From Pseudodesulfovibrio nedwellii (GTDB taxonomy: Bacteria > Desulfobacterota > Desulfovibrionia > Desulfovibrionales > Desulfovibrionaceae), in NCBI RefSeq assembly GCF_027923765.1, contig NZ_AP026709.1, forward strand, positions 1,979,501 through 2,043,500: DNA of 64,000 nt, written 5' to 3'. Within the stretch, counting starts at the first letter, position 1, and every line of letters begins with the position of its first letter. A model generated the notes under the pieces. It did not search any database, was not told where the DNA came from, and worked only from the letters and a program-made list of their open reading frames with translations. Made by a program: the position numbers and the translations under genes. Below are positions 1-9,508 of this stretch, in pieces.

Positions 1-75
1 CATTCCTTGACATCATGAACAAAAGTCTCACATTGACAGCAGGACACAACTTGAACGTCAATCCAAGGTAATGCA

Positions 76-279
76 ATGCCCATATACGAATACATCTGCA
101 AAGAATGCGACAATGAGTTCGAAGAACTTGTCTTTTCTCAAGACGCCACTGTGGTCTGTCCAAAATGTGGCTCGGAAAAGACAGAAAAGCTCATGAGCGC
201 CTGCGCCGTAAAGACTGACGGCGGAGGCCTCAACCTCGATGCATTGCAGGACTCCGGCTGCGGCTCCGGCGGCGGCTGA
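76..279 (+). CDS. FmdB-family zinc ribbon protein
   Basis: A 67-residue protein. It opens with the typical FmdB start MPIYEYICKECDNEFEEL and has two CxxC pairs (Cys8/Cys11 and CPKC near residues 28-31), which should bind one zinc. The tail is rich in glycine and cysteine, as is common in this family. FmdB-like proteins were named from a formamidase regulatory gene, but their role is mostly unproven; they are often described as putative regulators. A paralogue lies at 21292-21549 and shares the N-terminal zinc ribbon. The gene stands alone ahead of the deaminase-ribD pair. Family assignment is secure; function is not. Confidence 0.85.
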   Translation: MPIYEYICKECDNEFEELVFSQDATVVCPKCGSEKTEKLMSACAVKTDGGGLNLDALQDSGCGSGGG

Positions 280-457
280 GGCATCTAGATTCCGCACCCC
301 GGTCCGGGGGGCGATCCCTTTTTCACGATGACTGTTGACGCTCACAGTCCACTGTCACGAAGCATGGTGTACAGCCATATGCACCGTTTCCTTTCCTTGT
401 AAGAAATGATAGATAAATCAAACCGGTTTCCACACCTTGACCGTTCGAGGAGCTTCC

Positions 458-916
458 ATGTCGAACAGATTACCTTGGCCTGAATACTTCATGCGCATTG
501 CCCATTTGGTGGCCCAGCGCTCCACCTGCACCCGCCGCGCCGTGGGTGCCATAGCCGTACGCGACAAGCGTATCCTCGCAACCGGTTACAACGGTGTGCC
601 CACCAACATCGCCCATTGTGAAGAGGTCGGATGTCTTCGCGACAAGCTCAACATTCCATCTGGAGAACGCCATGAGCTGTGCCGGGGGCTCCACGCCGAA
701 CAAAATGTCATCATCCAGGCAGCCACGCACCAGTTGGACCTCAAGGGATGCGACATCTACTGCACCACCAAGCCGTGTATCCTTTGCACCAAGATGCTCA
801 TCAACTGCGAAGTAGAAAATATATACTTTTCCGAAAACTACCCTGACGAGTTATCCGAAGAAATGCTCGCCGAGGCTGGAGTGAACTATGTGTTCATGGA
901 AGGCGAATTCATCTAG
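458..916 (+). CDS. deoxycytidylate (dCMP) deaminase family protein
   Basis: A 152-residue zinc-dependent deaminase, probably converting dCMP to dUMP for dTTP synthesis. The zinc site is visible: HAE at residues 79-81 (proton-shuttling Glu) and PCILC with Cys107 and Cys110. The segment TGYNGVP and the Cys-rich insert before HAE are typical of dCMP deaminases and ComEB-like proteins. I chose the ATG at 458 because GAGG lies 7 bases upstream; a TTG at 437 would add seven residues but has no better ribosome site. The end overlaps the proposed start of ribD by 29 bases, suggesting coupled translation. Both proteins belong to the cytidine deaminase fold but act in different pathways. Confidence 0.88.
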   Translation: MSNRLPWPEYFMRIAHLVAQRSTCTRRAVGAIAVRDKRILATGYNGVPTNIAHCEEVGCLRDKLNIPSGERHELCRGLHAEQNVIIQAATHQLDLKGCDIYCTTKPCILCTKMLINCEVENIYFSENYPDELSEEMLAEAGVNYVFMEGEFI

Positions 917-2024
917 AGACGAACAATTTATGGCCGAGGCCATAGACCTGGCCTATCAAGGGCGCGGCACCACTGCGCCCAATCCCTGCGTCGGAGCGGT
1001 CCTCGTGGATGGCGACCAAATCGTCGCCCGAGGGTGGCATACTCGATACGGCCAACTTCATGCGGAACGGGAATGTCTGGCCCATGCCAGTAAAAAAGGC
1101 GTCGATCCAACAGGGCTGACCATGTTCGTCACCCTTGAACCGTGTAACCACCACGGTAAAACGCCTCCCTGCACCGAAGCCATCATTGAAGCAGGCATCA
1201 CCAAAGTCGTTATCGGCACTCGTGACCCCAACCCCGTTGCCGCTGGCGGCGTGGAAAAACTACAAAGCCACGGTATCGAAATCGTGGTGGGCGTCCTTGA
1301 GCAGCAATGCAAAGACCTCATTGCCGACTTTTTGCTCTGGCAGGACTCGCATTCCCCATTCAACATCATTAAAATGGCTGCGACGCTGGACGGGAAAATC
1401 GCATCCAGCGCAAAAAAACCTGAACCGGTTTCCAGCCCGGAGTCTTTTGCTCGTGTCCACGATCTGCGTGGCATGGTCGGAGCCGTTGTCGTCGGCGGCA
1501 CCACTTTCTACGCCGACAACCCAAGCCTGAACTGTCGCATGGAACAGCTGCCACCAGACTTTATCCAACCTTTTGGCGTGGTCGTCACATCACGGCTCCC
1601 AGAAGATCCGGCGGCACACACCCTGCTTAGAAAACGCCCGGAACGAACTATTTTCATGACCACTGAAATAGCGGCTCACAGTGAAGCCGCTGACCGTTTG
1701 CGAAGCCGAGGCACCTCGGTCTGGCCTTTGCCGGGACATCCCGGTGGCCTGACTCTCTCCTGTGGGTTCGAACGACTCCGCTATGAAAAAGGATGTCATT
1801 ACACCTTGTGCGAAGGTGGCGGAAGATTCTCCATGGCCCTCATCCAGCAGGGATTGGCCGACGAAATCGTCCACTTCGTGACCCCTCGCATACTCGGCGA
1901 CAATACCGCTCCAGCGGCTTACTCTGGCCGCAAATCCATCTCCATGGCTGATTCCGTAGACTTCCGCATCATCAAAACGAAAACTACTGGATCAGATATC
2001 ATGTTGACTTTACGAACAAAATAA
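888..2024 (+). CDS. ribD: bifunctional riboflavin deaminase/reductase RibD
   Basis: A 378-residue two-domain enzyme for steps two and three of riboflavin synthesis: deamination of the pyrimidine intermediate, then NADPH-dependent reduction of its ribosyl chain. The N-terminal deaminase domain shows HAE at 58-60 and the [11 protein letters not shown] zinc motif at 85-95. The reductase domain follows from about residue 150, with [11 protein letters not shown] and a GGG segment near the C-terminus. The ATG at 888 has GGAG six bases upstream inside the previous gene; an ATG at 930 would give a shorter protein but has a weaker ribosome site. Other riboflavin genes are ribE (4263) and, inverted, ribH and ribBA (9.5-11.3 kb). 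Confidence 0.95.
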   Translation: MCSWKANSSRDEQFMAEAIDLAYQGRGTTAPNPCVGAVLVDGDQIVARGWHTRYGQLHAERECLAHASKKGVDPTGLTMFVTLEPCNHHGKTPPCTEAIIEAGITKVVIGTRDPNPVAAGGVEKLQSHGIEIVVGVLEQQCKDLIADFLLWQDSHSPFNIIKMAATLDGKIASSAKKPEPVSSPESFARVHDLRGMVGAVVVGGTTFYADNPSLNCRMEQLPPDFIQPFGVVVTSRLPEDPAAHTLLRKRPERTIFMTTEIAAHSEAADRLRSRGTSVWPLPGHPGGLTLSCGFERLRYEKGCHYTLCEGGGRFSMALIQQGLADEIVHFVTPRILGDNTAPAAYSGRKSISMADSVDFRIIKTKTTGSDIMLTLRTK

Positions 2025-2041
2025 TCGCTCAACATACAAAC

Positions 2042-2057
2042 ATGAACAAAGGTTCAT
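2042..2057. promoter_or_regulatory. candidate operator palindrome, ATGAAC-4-GTTCAT
   Basis: A perfect inverted repeat, ATGAAC AAAG GTTCAT, with further AAA/TTT pairing outside it. It lies just before a TTGACA box, in front of the methyltransferase and TetR-family genes, so it is a plausible autoregulatory operator for that TetR protein. ATGAAC half-sites recur at 2075-2080 and 2101-2106. A weak ribD terminator is the alternative reading, since Ts follow the stem. Confidence 0.45.
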
Positions 2058-2065
2058 TTTTTATG

Positions 2066-2094
2066 TTGACAATATGAACCCGACCTCATATTTG
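2066..2094 (+). promoter_or_regulatory. sigma-70-type promoter for methyltransferase-TetR pair
   Basis: TTGACA at 2066-2071, then a 17-base spacer and TATTTG at 2089-2094. The -35 matches the consensus and the -10 is fair. It overlaps the ATGAAC half-sites next to the palindrome at 2042-2057, which suits repression by a TetR-type protein. Confidence 0.45.
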
Positions 2095-2125
2095 TATTTT
2101 ATGAACAAACGCCAAGGAGGCATTC

Positions 2126-2695
2126 ATGAACTACGCATATAGAGAACAAGGCAACCACGTCATGTCATGGCGCACTCAATGGACCTTGGACAATCCAATA
2201 CGGGGGCTCGTCCAGCCACCCAAAAAAATGTTCGGCCATATGGTTACCCCGGGCATGACGGTTATTGACACAGGATGCGGGGTCGGCTTTTTCACCATGG
2301 CGTTAGCACGCATGGTAGGAGAAACTGGCAAGGTCATTGCTGTGGACCTTCAGGCTGAAGCATTAGCCAAGCTGGAGGAAAAGGTAGAACGAGCAGGCTT
2401 ACACAGACGAGTGGAAACGTGGAAATGCGATGCAAATGACATCGGAGTGCTCCCAAAAGCGGACTTCGTTCTTTCTGCATACATGGCGCACGAAGTTCCT
2501 GATATCGACATCTACTTTCACCGCATGGCGCAATGCATCAAACGCAATGGGCGCATGCTTTTTGTCGAACCGAAGTTTCACGTCTCTCCCAACAACTATC
2601 GCGAAGAAGTTGCTGCTGCCATCAAGGCGGGGTTTGAGCTGGATAGCTTGCCTTCCATATTCTTCAGTCACGCCGTCGTCCTCAGAAAGGGTTGA
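2126..2695 (+). CDS. class I SAM-dependent methyltransferase
   Basis: A 189-residue Rossmann-fold methyltransferase. Motif I is VIDTGCGVGFFT at about residues 47-58, and an acidic residue ends strand 2 (IAVDLQ near 74), as expected for S-adenosylmethionine binding. The substrate is unknown. The start is well supported by AGGAGG at 2115-2120. The next gene encodes a TetR-family regulator whose start lies 41 bases after this stop, and a promoter with palindromic half-sites lies upstream. This looks like a small self-regulated unit, possibly for resistance or detoxification (inference). Confidence 0.82.
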   Translation: MNYAYREQGNHVMSWRTQWTLDNPIRGLVQPPKKMFGHMVTPGMTVIDTGCGVGFFTMALARMVGETGKVIAVDLQAEALAKLEEKVERAGLHRRVETWKCDANDIGVLPKADFVLSAYMAHEVPDIDIYFHRMAQCIKRNGRMLFVEPKFHVSPNNYREEVAAAIKAGFELDSLPSIFFSHAVVLRKG

Positions 2696-2736
2696 TACCG
2701 AACCTCTTGCAGGGTACTTTCGCCTCGGAGCAAACA

Positions 2737-3390
2737 ATGACCGAACAAAACACTATCAGGGTTCCTCAGCAGACCCGAAGTATCGAAAAAAAGAAACGGC
2801 TTATGGATGCGGCCATGGCAGAATTCGGCGCAAAGGGGTTCCATGGCACAAATGCCAAGGGAATTGCCAAAGGGGCAGGTGTTTCTGTTGGAACTTTTTA
2901 CGCCTATTTCACTGATAAAAAAGCAATTCTGTTTGAAATAATCAACCAGCATCTGATCGAAATCGACCAGTCCATATTCAAGACGCTCACCCGCAAGATG
3001 GATGAGGGGGCTACGGGCAGAGAAGTGATCGGCCACATTGTCAAACTAGGACATGAAGCACACCATCATTCCCCGGAACTTTTACGGGTCATGCTTTCCA
3101 TGCAATACATTGACGAAGATTTTAAAGAATATGCTGCAACAGAATTCAATGGCACAACCACAAAGCTGAGTAAATTTCTCAAAACCATGAGCGACCGTCT
3201 CCGTATCACCGACATGGAGGCGGCAGCTCAAGTAGTCGCCAACGCGTTTGAAGAAACCATGCACTCGGTGGCGACTGGTCAACCTCATGTTGAACAAGAC
3301 CGCTTATATAATGCTCTGATCGACATGACTTCCATATATCTTTTCAAAGATCCGGATGCACCGCTTTCCCACCCTTCACAAGATAACTAA
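2737..3390 (+). CDS. TetR/AcrR-family transcriptional regulator
   Basis: A 217-residue one-component repressor. The N-terminal helix-turn-helix is typical: an RLMDAAMAEFGAKGFHGTN segment followed by IAKGAGVSVGTFYAYFTDK, roughly residues 20-63. The C-terminal two-thirds is the variable ligand-binding and dimer domain. The ATG at 2737 has GGAG six bases upstream; a TTG at 2692 would overlap the previous gene but lacks such a site. It is co-directional with the methyltransferase and probably binds the ATGAAC-type sites near 2042-2106 (inference). The ligand cannot be told from sequence. Confidence 0.88.
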   Translation: MTEQNTIRVPQQTRSIEKKKRLMDAAMAEFGAKGFHGTNAKGIAKGAGVSVGTFYAYFTDKKAILFEIINQHLIEIDQSIFKTLTRKMDEGATGREVIGHIVKLGHEAHHHSPELLRVMLSMQYIDEDFKEYAATEFNGTTTKLSKFLKTMSDRLRITDMEAAAQVVANAFEETMHSVATGQPHVEQDRLYNALIDMTSIYLFKDPDAPLSHPSQDN

Positions 3391-3438
3391 AAAATATAAC
3401 CCCCTTGTCACAATCCCGCACACATCGTAAAGAAAGGT

Positions 3439-4200
3439 ATGCTCAACAGACTTCGACATGTGATTGTATTCATCATCCTCGTTTGCCTACAGGTGGTCAC
3501 GAGCCATGCGCAGTCAACACCTGATCCGGCAACTCGCCTCACATACCTGACTGAAGAATTCAAACCATATAACTATACAGAAAATAATAGTCAGACAGGA
3601 TTGGCCGTCGACCTCCTGAAAAAAGCGTGGATGGAAATAAACGTCACCCCGCCGCCTCTTCATTTCCTTCCTTGGACTCGAGCCTACGAAATGCTTGAAT
3701 CCGAAAAAAACATTGTCCTATTTTCCATGCTCAGAACACCAGAACGAGAAAATCTCTTCAAATGGGCCGGACCGATCGCTCTCTCCACAACTTTTTTTTA
3801 TGCTAAAGCAGACTCTCCTATCAACATACAGTCTTTCACAGACGCTCAAGGACTGTCTGTTGGCATTGTCAAAGGCTATGCTTCGGAAGGGTTACTCGCG
3901 AAAAAAAGTCACATAGTTCGCATCAAATCTCTTAAATCCGTTCAGGCCTGCATTAATATGCTTATATCATCAAGAGTCGATCTCATTTCGTTGGAAGCGC
4001 GGACTTTCAACAAAGCTATTCGTGAGAGAGGTCTCGACCCAGACAACTTCAAAACCGTGTGGAAAGTTTCTGAAATGCGATCCTATTACGCCTTCAGCAA
4101 AGACGTTCCCGACACGCTGGTTGATCGTTTTCAAAAAGCCATTGACCGGGTCCGCAGTTCCTCTGCCTATGAGGACCTTGTCCGTCGTTATCTTCATTGA
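3439..4200 (+). CDS. periplasmic solute-binding protein (SBP_bac_3 type)
   Basis: A 253-residue exported protein. The first 24 residues are a clear signal peptide (basic start, VIVFIILVCLQVV core, AQ cleavage site). The mature part resembles family-3 amino-acid binding proteins: LTYLTEEFKPYNYTEN near the start, GLAVDLLKKAW, and a C-terminal YEDLVRRYLH helix. No permease or ATPase gene is adjacent, so it is either an orphan receptor or serves a transporter elsewhere. Such orphans are common in Desulfovibrio-type genomes. It sits between the TetR gene and ribE, splitting ribD from ribE. Confidence 0.8.
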   Translation: MLNRLRHVIVFIILVCLQVVTSHAQSTPDPATRLTYLTEEFKPYNYTENNSQTGLAVDLLKKAWMEINVTPPPLHFLPWTRAYEMLESEKNIVLFSMLRTPERENLFKWAGPIALSTTFFYAKADSPINIQSFTDAQGLSVGIVKGYASEGLLAKKSHIVRIKSLKSVQACINMLISSRVDLISLEARTFNKAIRERGLDPDNFKTVWKVSEMRSYYAFSKDVPDTLVDRFQKAIDRVRSSSAYEDLVRRYLH

Positions 4201-4262
4201 TCCCGGATTTACACCCGCCCCGCACCCTGATACAAAAGCGCCAGACAACAGCGAGGATTATT

Positions 4263-4922
4263 ATGTTCACAGGATTGGTCATGGGTATGGGCCGTATCGA
4301 AGTCGCCGAAAATCGGAGCGCTGAAACGCGATTCCGCATCAAGGCATTATTCGATCTCAACGACATCGAACTGGGGGAATCCATTGCGGTCAACGGCGTC
4401 TGCCTGACCGTGGAGACTTTCGGCGATGGCTGGTTCACCTGTTACGCCTCAAAAGAAACCACCTCTGTCACCAGCCTTGGTACATTGCGAATGGGTTCCT
4501 CCGTCAATCTGGAACGCGCCATGGCCATGGGTGACCGTTTTGGCGGGCATATCGTATCCGGTCATGTGGACTGCATGGCCGAAGTAGCCGAGATTCGTCC
4601 TTCCGGTGAATCAAAGATCTACCGCCTCACCTTTGATGCCGCACACGGCAAATACGTCATCCCCAAAGGCTCCATTACATTGGATGGAATCAGTCTCACC
4701 GTCAACGACTGCGCTCCTACGTGGCTTGAGATGAACATCATTCCCGAAACCCAAAAGGTGACAACCATCGGAGATTGGTCTCCTGGCACGACGGTTAACA
4801 TGGAAACCGACATCATCGGCAAGTACGTGGAGCGCATGGTGACTCCATGGGTCGGAGACAAAGGGGCTGGCGACACCAAGCCGGACATCACCATGGATTA
4901 TCTTCGGGAACACGGATTTTGA
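4263..4922 (+). CDS. ribE: riboflavin synthase, alpha subunit
   Basis: A 219-residue enzyme that dismutates two 6,7-dimethyl-8-ribityllumazines into riboflavin and a pyrimidine returned to lumazine synthase. The hallmark N-terminus MFTGLV is present, and the two internally repeated lumazine-binding beta barrels can be seen: GESIAVNGVCLTV in the first and GSITLDGISLTV in the second. The ATG at 4263 follows a GAGG site and matches the family start. A strong terminator follows at 4932-4959. The partner RibH and RibBA are encoded on the other strand at 9.5-11.3 kb, which is unusual if the genes were once one operon. Confidence 0.96.
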   Translation: MFTGLVMGMGRIEVAENRSAETRFRIKALFDLNDIELGESIAVNGVCLTVETFGDGWFTCYASKETTSVTSLGTLRMGSSVNLERAMAMGDRFGGHIVSGHVDCMAEVAEIRPSGESKIYRLTFDAAHGKYVIPKGSITLDGISLTVNDCAPTWLEMNIIPETQKVTTIGDWSPGTTVNMETDIIGKYVERMVTPWVGDKGAGDTKPDITMDYLREHGF

Positions 4923-4931
4923 TAAAGACAC

Positions 4932-4959
4932 AAGGCACGCTGCAAAGCGTGCCTTTTTT
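4932..4959 (+). terminator. intrinsic terminator after ribE
   Basis: GGCACGC (4934-4940), a six-base loop, GCGTGCC (4947-4953), then six Ts. A clean Rho-independent terminator that ends the ribE transcript before the hydrolase gene at 4993. Confidence 0.9.
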
Positions 4960-4992
4960 CATACGCACAACTTACGATCAGGAGCAGAATTC

Positions 4993-5532
4993 ATGGCCGA
5001 CCAGACCGTTCTCGTTGTCATAGATGTTCAGAACATCATGTTTGAAACCCCAGACGAAATTCCCTTTGAAGGCGACCGCGTTCTCAAAACCATTGAAAGC
5101 CTTATTGCTTCGGCGCGAGAAAGGAATATTCCGGTACATTACATTCAGCACACCACCGAAGAAGCAGGGTCTGAATTTGAAAAGGACTCCCACAACTGGT
5201 TGTTCAAGCCTGAAATTGCTCCGCAGAATGGCGACCTCGTTTCCTTTAAATCTTCTTACGACGCATTCTGGGATACTGATTTTGATGCCAACCTCAAAAA
5301 GCTCGGAGCCAAAAAACTTGTCTTCTGTGGGCTTCAGACTGAATGTTGTGTGGATACCACTATTCGAAGTGCGTTGGTCCATGGATATGATAATGTTTTG
5401 ATTGGTGATGCGCATACTTCATACGACAATGGGGTGCTCACGGGGGAGCAAATTGTGGGTCATCATAATCAGACCTTGAACAGGCGATTTTGTCAGGTTG
5501 TTATGGCGAGGGATTTTTGCTTCGATGAATAA
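4993..5532 (+). CDS. isochorismatase-like cysteine hydrolase
   Basis: A 179-residue member of the isochorismatase fold. The catalytic Asp lies in VVIDVQN (Asp11), the Lys region is SFKSSYDAFWDTD, and the nucleophile Cys is in CGLQTECCVDTT with the usual following helix. Relatives hydrolyse nicotinamide, isochorismate, ureidoacrylate or similar amides, and sequence alone does not choose. AGGAGC lies upstream of the ATG. It is preceded by the ribE terminator, so it likely has its own promoter, and is followed by a repeat-rich intergenic stretch. Confidence 0.85.
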   Translation: MADQTVLVVIDVQNIMFETPDEIPFEGDRVLKTIESLIASARERNIPVHYIQHTTEEAGSEFEKDSHNWLFKPEIAPQNGDLVSFKSSYDAFWDTDFDANLKKLGAKKLVFCGLQTECCVDTTIRSALVHGYDNVLIGDAHTSYDNGVLTGEQIVGHHNQTLNRRFCQVVMARDFCFDE

Positions 5533-5536
5533 TTAA

Positions 5537-5672
5537 AGCAGTCGGGGTTTAACCCCCGACGGGAAATAAGAAATAAGGAAGGGCTGCTTTCATGCGGCCT
5601 TTTTCTTTGAAGATGCGCCTTCGGCGAGAGTCATTGTTGGGTGTTGAAGCACCCCAAGGCCCTTTATGGATA
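5537..5672 (+). repeat. composite intergenic repeat, left copy of inverted pair
   Basis: Reading rightwards: palindrome GTCGGGG/CCCCGAC (5541-5560), a GGAAG spacer, a GC-rich C-A-TGCGGCC piece, the conserved GATGCGCCTTCGGCGAGAG block, then hairpin GGGTGT-TGAA-GCACCCC (5639-5655). The same modules occur in reverse orientation at 13449-13570 with roughly 85% identity by eye. The first palindrome may also act as a terminator for the hydrolase gene. It is not coding. Confidence 0.75.
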
Positions 5673-5699
5673 ACGAAGAGCCTCAAATCAAGAATGGAC

Positions 5700-6010
5700 A
5701 CCTACACCGAGAAACATCTTAAAGCGACGGACAATTGATAGCGAACCTTAGAGCCTGTCTAGCGCGGCGAAGCGTGGCCCGACCGAGTCTGTGTCACAGA
5801 CAATCCTGTCGGGCAGTAAAGCCGCGTACAGGCTCTTAGGTCCGCTATCAGGCTCACAACGAAGAAGGCGTTTTTTGCCTCCTTTTTTTCGCCTCAAAAA
5901 AAGCAGGTCGCCGTAAAGGCGAAACCTTTGAAATAATACTGTTTGCATTTTCACTACGAAAGCACGCAACGCTCACCAAAAAAAACAAGTCCCTTTCCTT
6001 CATCTTCGCT
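5700..6010 (-). repeat. hairpin repeat family C, minus-orientation copy
   Basis: About 300 bases, near-identical in reverse complement to 54650-54975. The core hairpin spans 5736-5850 with arms TGATAGCG.. / ..CGCTATCA around a GAGCCTGT/ACAGGCTC inner stem and an apical GTCTGTG/CACAGAC stem. Flanking it is a stretch with TTTTTTGCCTCC and GGCGAAACCTTTG. A 73-codon open frame crosses it but is better explained by the repeat. The whole interval 5533-6131 holds no gene that I can support. Confidence 0.75.
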
Positions 6011-6131
6011 ACGAAACCTGCTTACCTTTCTCTTCTCTTTTCAAACAAAAACTCCCCCCCCCGTTGACCCAAACCAACTATCCATATATTCAAGTCAGAA
6101 CATTCAAGACCATATACGAGGAGTTCCCTGA

Positions 6132-6452
6132 ATGATGACTTTGATCAACATCGCAATTATTGTCGCCGTTTGTATCGGTATGTGGAAGACTTTTGAAAAA
6201 GCGGGAGAATACGGCTGGGCCTGCCTCATTCCCTTCTATAACCTGTGGGTTCTCAATCGCATGGGTGGCAAGGAATGGTACTGGTTCATCGGCTACTTCA
6301 TTCCGGTGGTAAACATCATCTTGATGATTCTGCTTTCCATTGCGCTGGCCAAAAAATTCGGACAGCCCGGTGTCTTTGCAGCTGGCCTTTTCCTACTTCC
6401 TTTCATCTTCTATCCCATTCTCGGCTTCGGCGAATCCAAATATCAGAAATAA
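6132..6452 (+). CDS. small membrane protein (DUF5684-like)
   Basis: A 106-residue protein with three or four hydrophobic segments: an N-terminal helix at about 4-20, WACLIPFYNLWVLNRMGGKEWYW, a long segment near 53-75 and a last one near 80-97. The pattern of a glycine-tryptophan-rich SLIPFYNLW segment matches the uncharacterised DUF5684 family, which is sometimes found near signal peptidases. AGGAG lies upstream of the ATG. It is the only plus-strand gene inside the block of inverted genes and is convergent with leuS. Function is unknown. Confidence 0.7.
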   Translation: MMTLINIAIIVAVCIGMWKTFEKAGEYGWACLIPFYNLWVLNRMGGKEWYWFIGYFIPVVNIILMILLSIALAKKFGQPGVFAAGLFLLPFIFYPILGFGESKYQK

Positions 6453-6476
6453 ACGCACACCAATCCACACAAAAAA

Positions 6477-6505
6477 GCCCGGAAGGACAACATCCTTCCG
6501 GGCTT
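6477..6505. terminator. bidirectional terminator between small membrane gene and leuS
   Basis: GCCCGGAAGGA (6477-6487), five-base loop, TCCTTCCGGGC (6493-6503). As precede and a TT-rich stretch follows, so it can end transcripts from both sides, most clearly leuS from the right. Confidence 0.88.
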
Positions 6506-6529
6506 CTATTTGATTCAATTAACGTCTTT

Positions 6530-9031
6530 CTAATTGGCTACAATATTTACCAATTTATTAGGAATAACGATCACCTTACGAACGGTTTTACCTTCGATAA
6601 ATTTGACCACATTCTCCATTTCGAGAGCGATCTTTTCCGCGTTTTCCTTGGGGGCATTGTTAGGTGCCTGGAACTTGCCACGCATCTTGCCGTTGACCTG
6701 AACAACCATGGTCACTTCATCCTTGACCAGAGCCTTCTCATCAAAAGTCGGCCAGGACTGAGAAGTCATGCCAGTCTCATGCCCCATGGAATGCCACAAT
6801 TCCTCACAGATATGAGGAGTCACCGGGGACAACAGGGTCACAGCTGTTGCAATAGCCGAAGACATGGCCTTAGGATCGGACTCTTTGAGTTCATCCTTGA
6901 CGTGGTACATCTCATTGACCAATTCCATGACAGCCGCAATGACCGTATTGAATTGGAATTCATTTTCGATGTCCCGCGTAGCGCGACGAATGGTGTCGTG
7001 TTCCTTGAACCGAAGTTTCTTGGCGGCTTCGGACTGCGGATCATTAGCAGCCGTAGGAAGAACCGGCTCCAGCACACCTTCCATCTCTTCCACTAAGCGC
7101 CAGAGGCGGCTCAGGAAACGGAATGCACCTTCGATACCTTGGTCAGACCACTCAAGTTCCTTGACCGGCGGTGAAGCGAACAGAATGAACAAACGAGTTG
7201 CATCTGCGCCGTACTGGTTGATCATGGAATTAGGGTCAACCACGTTGCCCTTGGACTTGGACATCTTGCCGCCGTCCTTAAGCACCATGCCCTGCGTCAA
7301 CAGGTTGGAAAAAGGCTCGCTTGCCGAGACAAACCCGGTATCACGCAGAGCCTTTGTAAAGAAACGGGAATAGAGCAGATGCAGAATAGCATGCTCAATA
7401 CCACCTATATACTGATCCACGTTCATCCAGTAATCCAGATGTTCAGCGCCCAGCGCTTCCTCGTCATTGCGCGGGTCACAATAGCGCATGTAGTACCAGG
7501 AAGATTCAAAGAATGTATCAAAAGTATCGGTCTCGCGACGGGCAGCCTTGCCACACTTAGGACATTCGCAATTCACGAATTCTTCCATGGTGGGCAGCGG
7601 AGACTTGCCGTCCTTGCGAACCTGTGCGTTTTCCGGCAGCAGTATAGGAAGCTGATCCTCGGGGACCGGCACCACACCGCATTCTTCGCAGTAGATAACC
7701 GGGATGGGAGCACCCCAGAAACGCTGACGGGAAACGTTCCAGTCACGCAGACGGTAATTGACCGCCATCTTTCCCTTGCCGGACTCGTCCAGATGCTCAA
7801 CCACGGCCTTCTTGGCAGACTCATTAGCCATACCATCGAACTCACCGGAGTTAATCAGGAATCCGGGGTCAGTGTAGGCGGTGTCCAGATCGGCAGCGTT
7901 CAACACTTCACCCTTGTCATGCATTTCCGACGGGTTGATAACCGCCTGCATGGGCAACTCGTATTTGGTGGCGAACTCGAAATCGCGCTGATCGTGAGCA
8001 GGAACGGCCATAACTGCGCCGGTCCCATAGCCCATGAGCACGAAGTTGGCCACAAAGATGGGGATATCCTTGCCTGTGACCGGGTTCACGCAGTACTTGC
8101 CTGTGAAAATACCTTCTTTTTCCAGATCGTCAGCACCGCGTTTGATGCGGTCCATATTCCGAATATTGTTAACGAACGCCTCGACTTCAGCCTTATTGTC
8201 GGCATCAGCGATGAGTGCTTCCACTAACGGATGCTCTGCTGCCACGGACATGAAGGTCGCACCATAGAGGGTGTCAGGGCGGGTAGTGAAGACATCGATG
8301 GTCTCTACCATATCCTTGATCTGAAAGGTCAACTCAGCACCGTAGGACTTGCCAATCCAGTTGCGCTGCATGGTCAACACGCGCTCCGGCCAGCCGCCTT
8401 CAAGACCTTCAAGGTCTTTCAACAACTCGTCGGCGTAGTCGGTGATGCGCAAGAACCACTGTTCCATGTCCTTTTGCTCGACTTCGGATTCACAACGCCA
8501 ACACAATCCTTCTTCCACCTGCTCGTTAGCGAGCACGGTGTTACAGGTAGGACACCAGTTCTGGGGAGAATCCTTGCGGTAGGCAAGGCCCTTTTCCAAG
8601 AACTTGAGGAAAAACTTTTGTTCCCACTTGTAATATTCAGGACGACAGGTCGCGAGTTCACGACGCCAGTCATAGGAATATCCGAGACGCTGCAATTGCT
8701 CACGCATCTCGTCGATGTTCTGATATGTCCACTTGGCCGGATGGGTCTCATTCTTGATGGCCGCATTCTCGGCGGGCAAACCAAACGCATCCCACCCCAT
8801 GGGGTGCAACACGTTAAAGCCCTGCATGGACTTGAAACGCGCAACCACATCACCGATGGAGTAATTGCGCACATGGCCCATGTGAATTTTGCCGGAAGGA
8901 TACGGAAACATCTCCAGCACATAGTATTTCGGCTTACCGGGATCGGTTTCGACTTCAAAGCAACCGGACTCTTTCCAAATGTCCTGCCACTTCTTCTCGA
9001 TAGCTTCCGGGTTATATTTTCCTAAAGCCAT
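6530..9031 (-). CDS. leuS: leucyl-tRNA synthetase
   Basis: An 833-residue class I synthetase charging tRNA-Leu in the cytoplasm. The HIGH signature appears as HMGH at residues 50-53 and KMSKS at about 589-593. The editing (CP1) insertion is present with [12 protein letters not shown] and [20 protein letters not shown] zinc-type cysteine cluster (CPTCNTV... CWRC) lies near 160-180 and another (CEECG... CPKC) near 430-480. It is the last gene of a minus-strand set ribBA-ribH-nusB-leuS. In E. coli leuS is followed by lptE and holA; here those two lie at 13.7-15.2 kb on the opposite strand. Confidence 0.98.
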   Translation of the reverse strand: MALGKYNPEAIEKKWQDIWKESGCFEVETDPGKPKYYVLEMFPYPSGKIHMGHVRNYSIGDVVARFKSMQGFNVLHPMGWDAFGLPAENAAIKNETHPAKWTYQNIDEMREQLQRLGYSYDWRRELATCRPEYYKWEQKFFLKFLEKGLAYRKDSPQNWCPTCNTVLANEQVEEGLCWRCESEVEQKDMEQWFLRITDYADELLKDLEGLEGGWPERVLTMQRNWIGKSYGAELTFQIKDMVETIDVFTTRPDTLYGATFMSVAAEHPLVEALIADADNKAEVEAFVNNIRNMDRIKRGADDLEKEGIFTGKYCVNPVTGKDIPIFVANFVLMGYGTGAVMAVPAHDQRDFEFATKYELPMQAVINPSEMHDKGEVLNAADLDTAYTDPGFLINSGEFDGMANESAKKAVVEHLDESGKGKMAVNYRLRDWNVSRQRFWGAPIPVIYCEECGVVPVPEDQLPILLPENAQVRKDGKSPLPTMEEFVNCECPKCGKAARRETDTFDTFFESSWYYMRYCDPRNDEEALGAEHLDYWMNVDQYIGGIEHAILHLLYSRFFTKALRDTGFVSASEPFSNLLTQGMVLKDGGKMSKSKGNVVDPNSMINQYGADATRLFILFASPPVKELEWSDQGIEGAFRFLSRLWRLVEEMEGVLEPVLPTAANDPQSEAAKKLRFKEHDTIRRATRDIENEFQFNTVIAAVMELVNEMYHVKDELKESDPKAMSSAIATAVTLLSPVTPHICEELWHSMGHETGMTSQSWPTFDEKALVKDEVTMVVQVNGKMRGKFQAPNNAPKENAEKIALEMENVVKFIEGKTVRKVIVIPNKLVNIVAN

Positions 9032-9058
9032 GATGGAACCTTTTATGATTTGAAATGC

Positions 9059-9505
9059 TTATTTATTGAGAGACTTGGCCACGCCGTCCAGAATGCCGTT
9101 CACAAAGGAACGGGACTTGCCGTCCCCAAAGGCTTTGGACAGTTCAATGGCCTCGTTGATGGCGGCCTTGACCGGAATATCGGTGAACATCATCTCGTAA
9201 AGCGAAAGTCGCAAAATGGACAATTCCACAACGGCGATGCGGGAGATCTTCCAATGCTGAGTGTTTTCATCAATGGTCTTGTCGATTGCTTCACAATTGA
9301 CGTCCACGCCCATAACCAAATCATGAGCGAAATCACGTGCAGTTTCGGACTCCTGATCCAGCACCGAAGGACAGATGGAAAACAGGGTTTCCATATCCAT
9401 AGGATTCTTGGTGTCGCGAAAACGCATTGAGTAAAGCACCTGAAAAGCCAGAGTACGTCCCACTCTGCGAATGCCGGGCCGATTGCCCTTTTTCTTGCCA
9501 GCCAT
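9059..9505 (-). CDS. nusB: transcription antitermination factor NusB
   Basis: A 148-residue all-helical RNA-binding protein that, with NusE (S10), binds boxA in rRNA leaders and prevents early termination. Typical features are the arginine-rich start GIRRVGRTLAFQVLYSMRF, the central FAHDLVMGV helix, and the C-terminal VVELSILRLSLYEM...PVKAAINEAIELSKAFG segment. It starts 3 bases from the ribH stop and ends 27 bases before leuS, so the three are one transcription unit. Confidence 0.95.
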   Translation of the reverse strand: MAGKKKGNRPGIRRVGRTLAFQVLYSMRFRDTKNPMDMETLFSICPSVLDQESETARDFAHDLVMGVDVNCEAIDKTIDENTQHWKISRIAVVELSILRLSLYEMMFTDIPVKAAINEAIELSKAFGDGKSRSFVNGILDGVAKSLNK

Positions 9506-9508
9506 AAA

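Noticed and set aside
1-75. Promoter for the first FmdB gene
   Set aside because: TTGACA-like pieces occur but no -10 at proper spacing could be supported, and the upstream context is cut off.
5748-5969. Open frame of 73 codons (minus strand) similar to an 83-codon frame at 54674-54925
   Set aside because: Both lie within repeat family C, have no ribosome site, and the similarity follows the nucleotide repeat and its hairpin. Changes between copies keep base pairing rather than codons.
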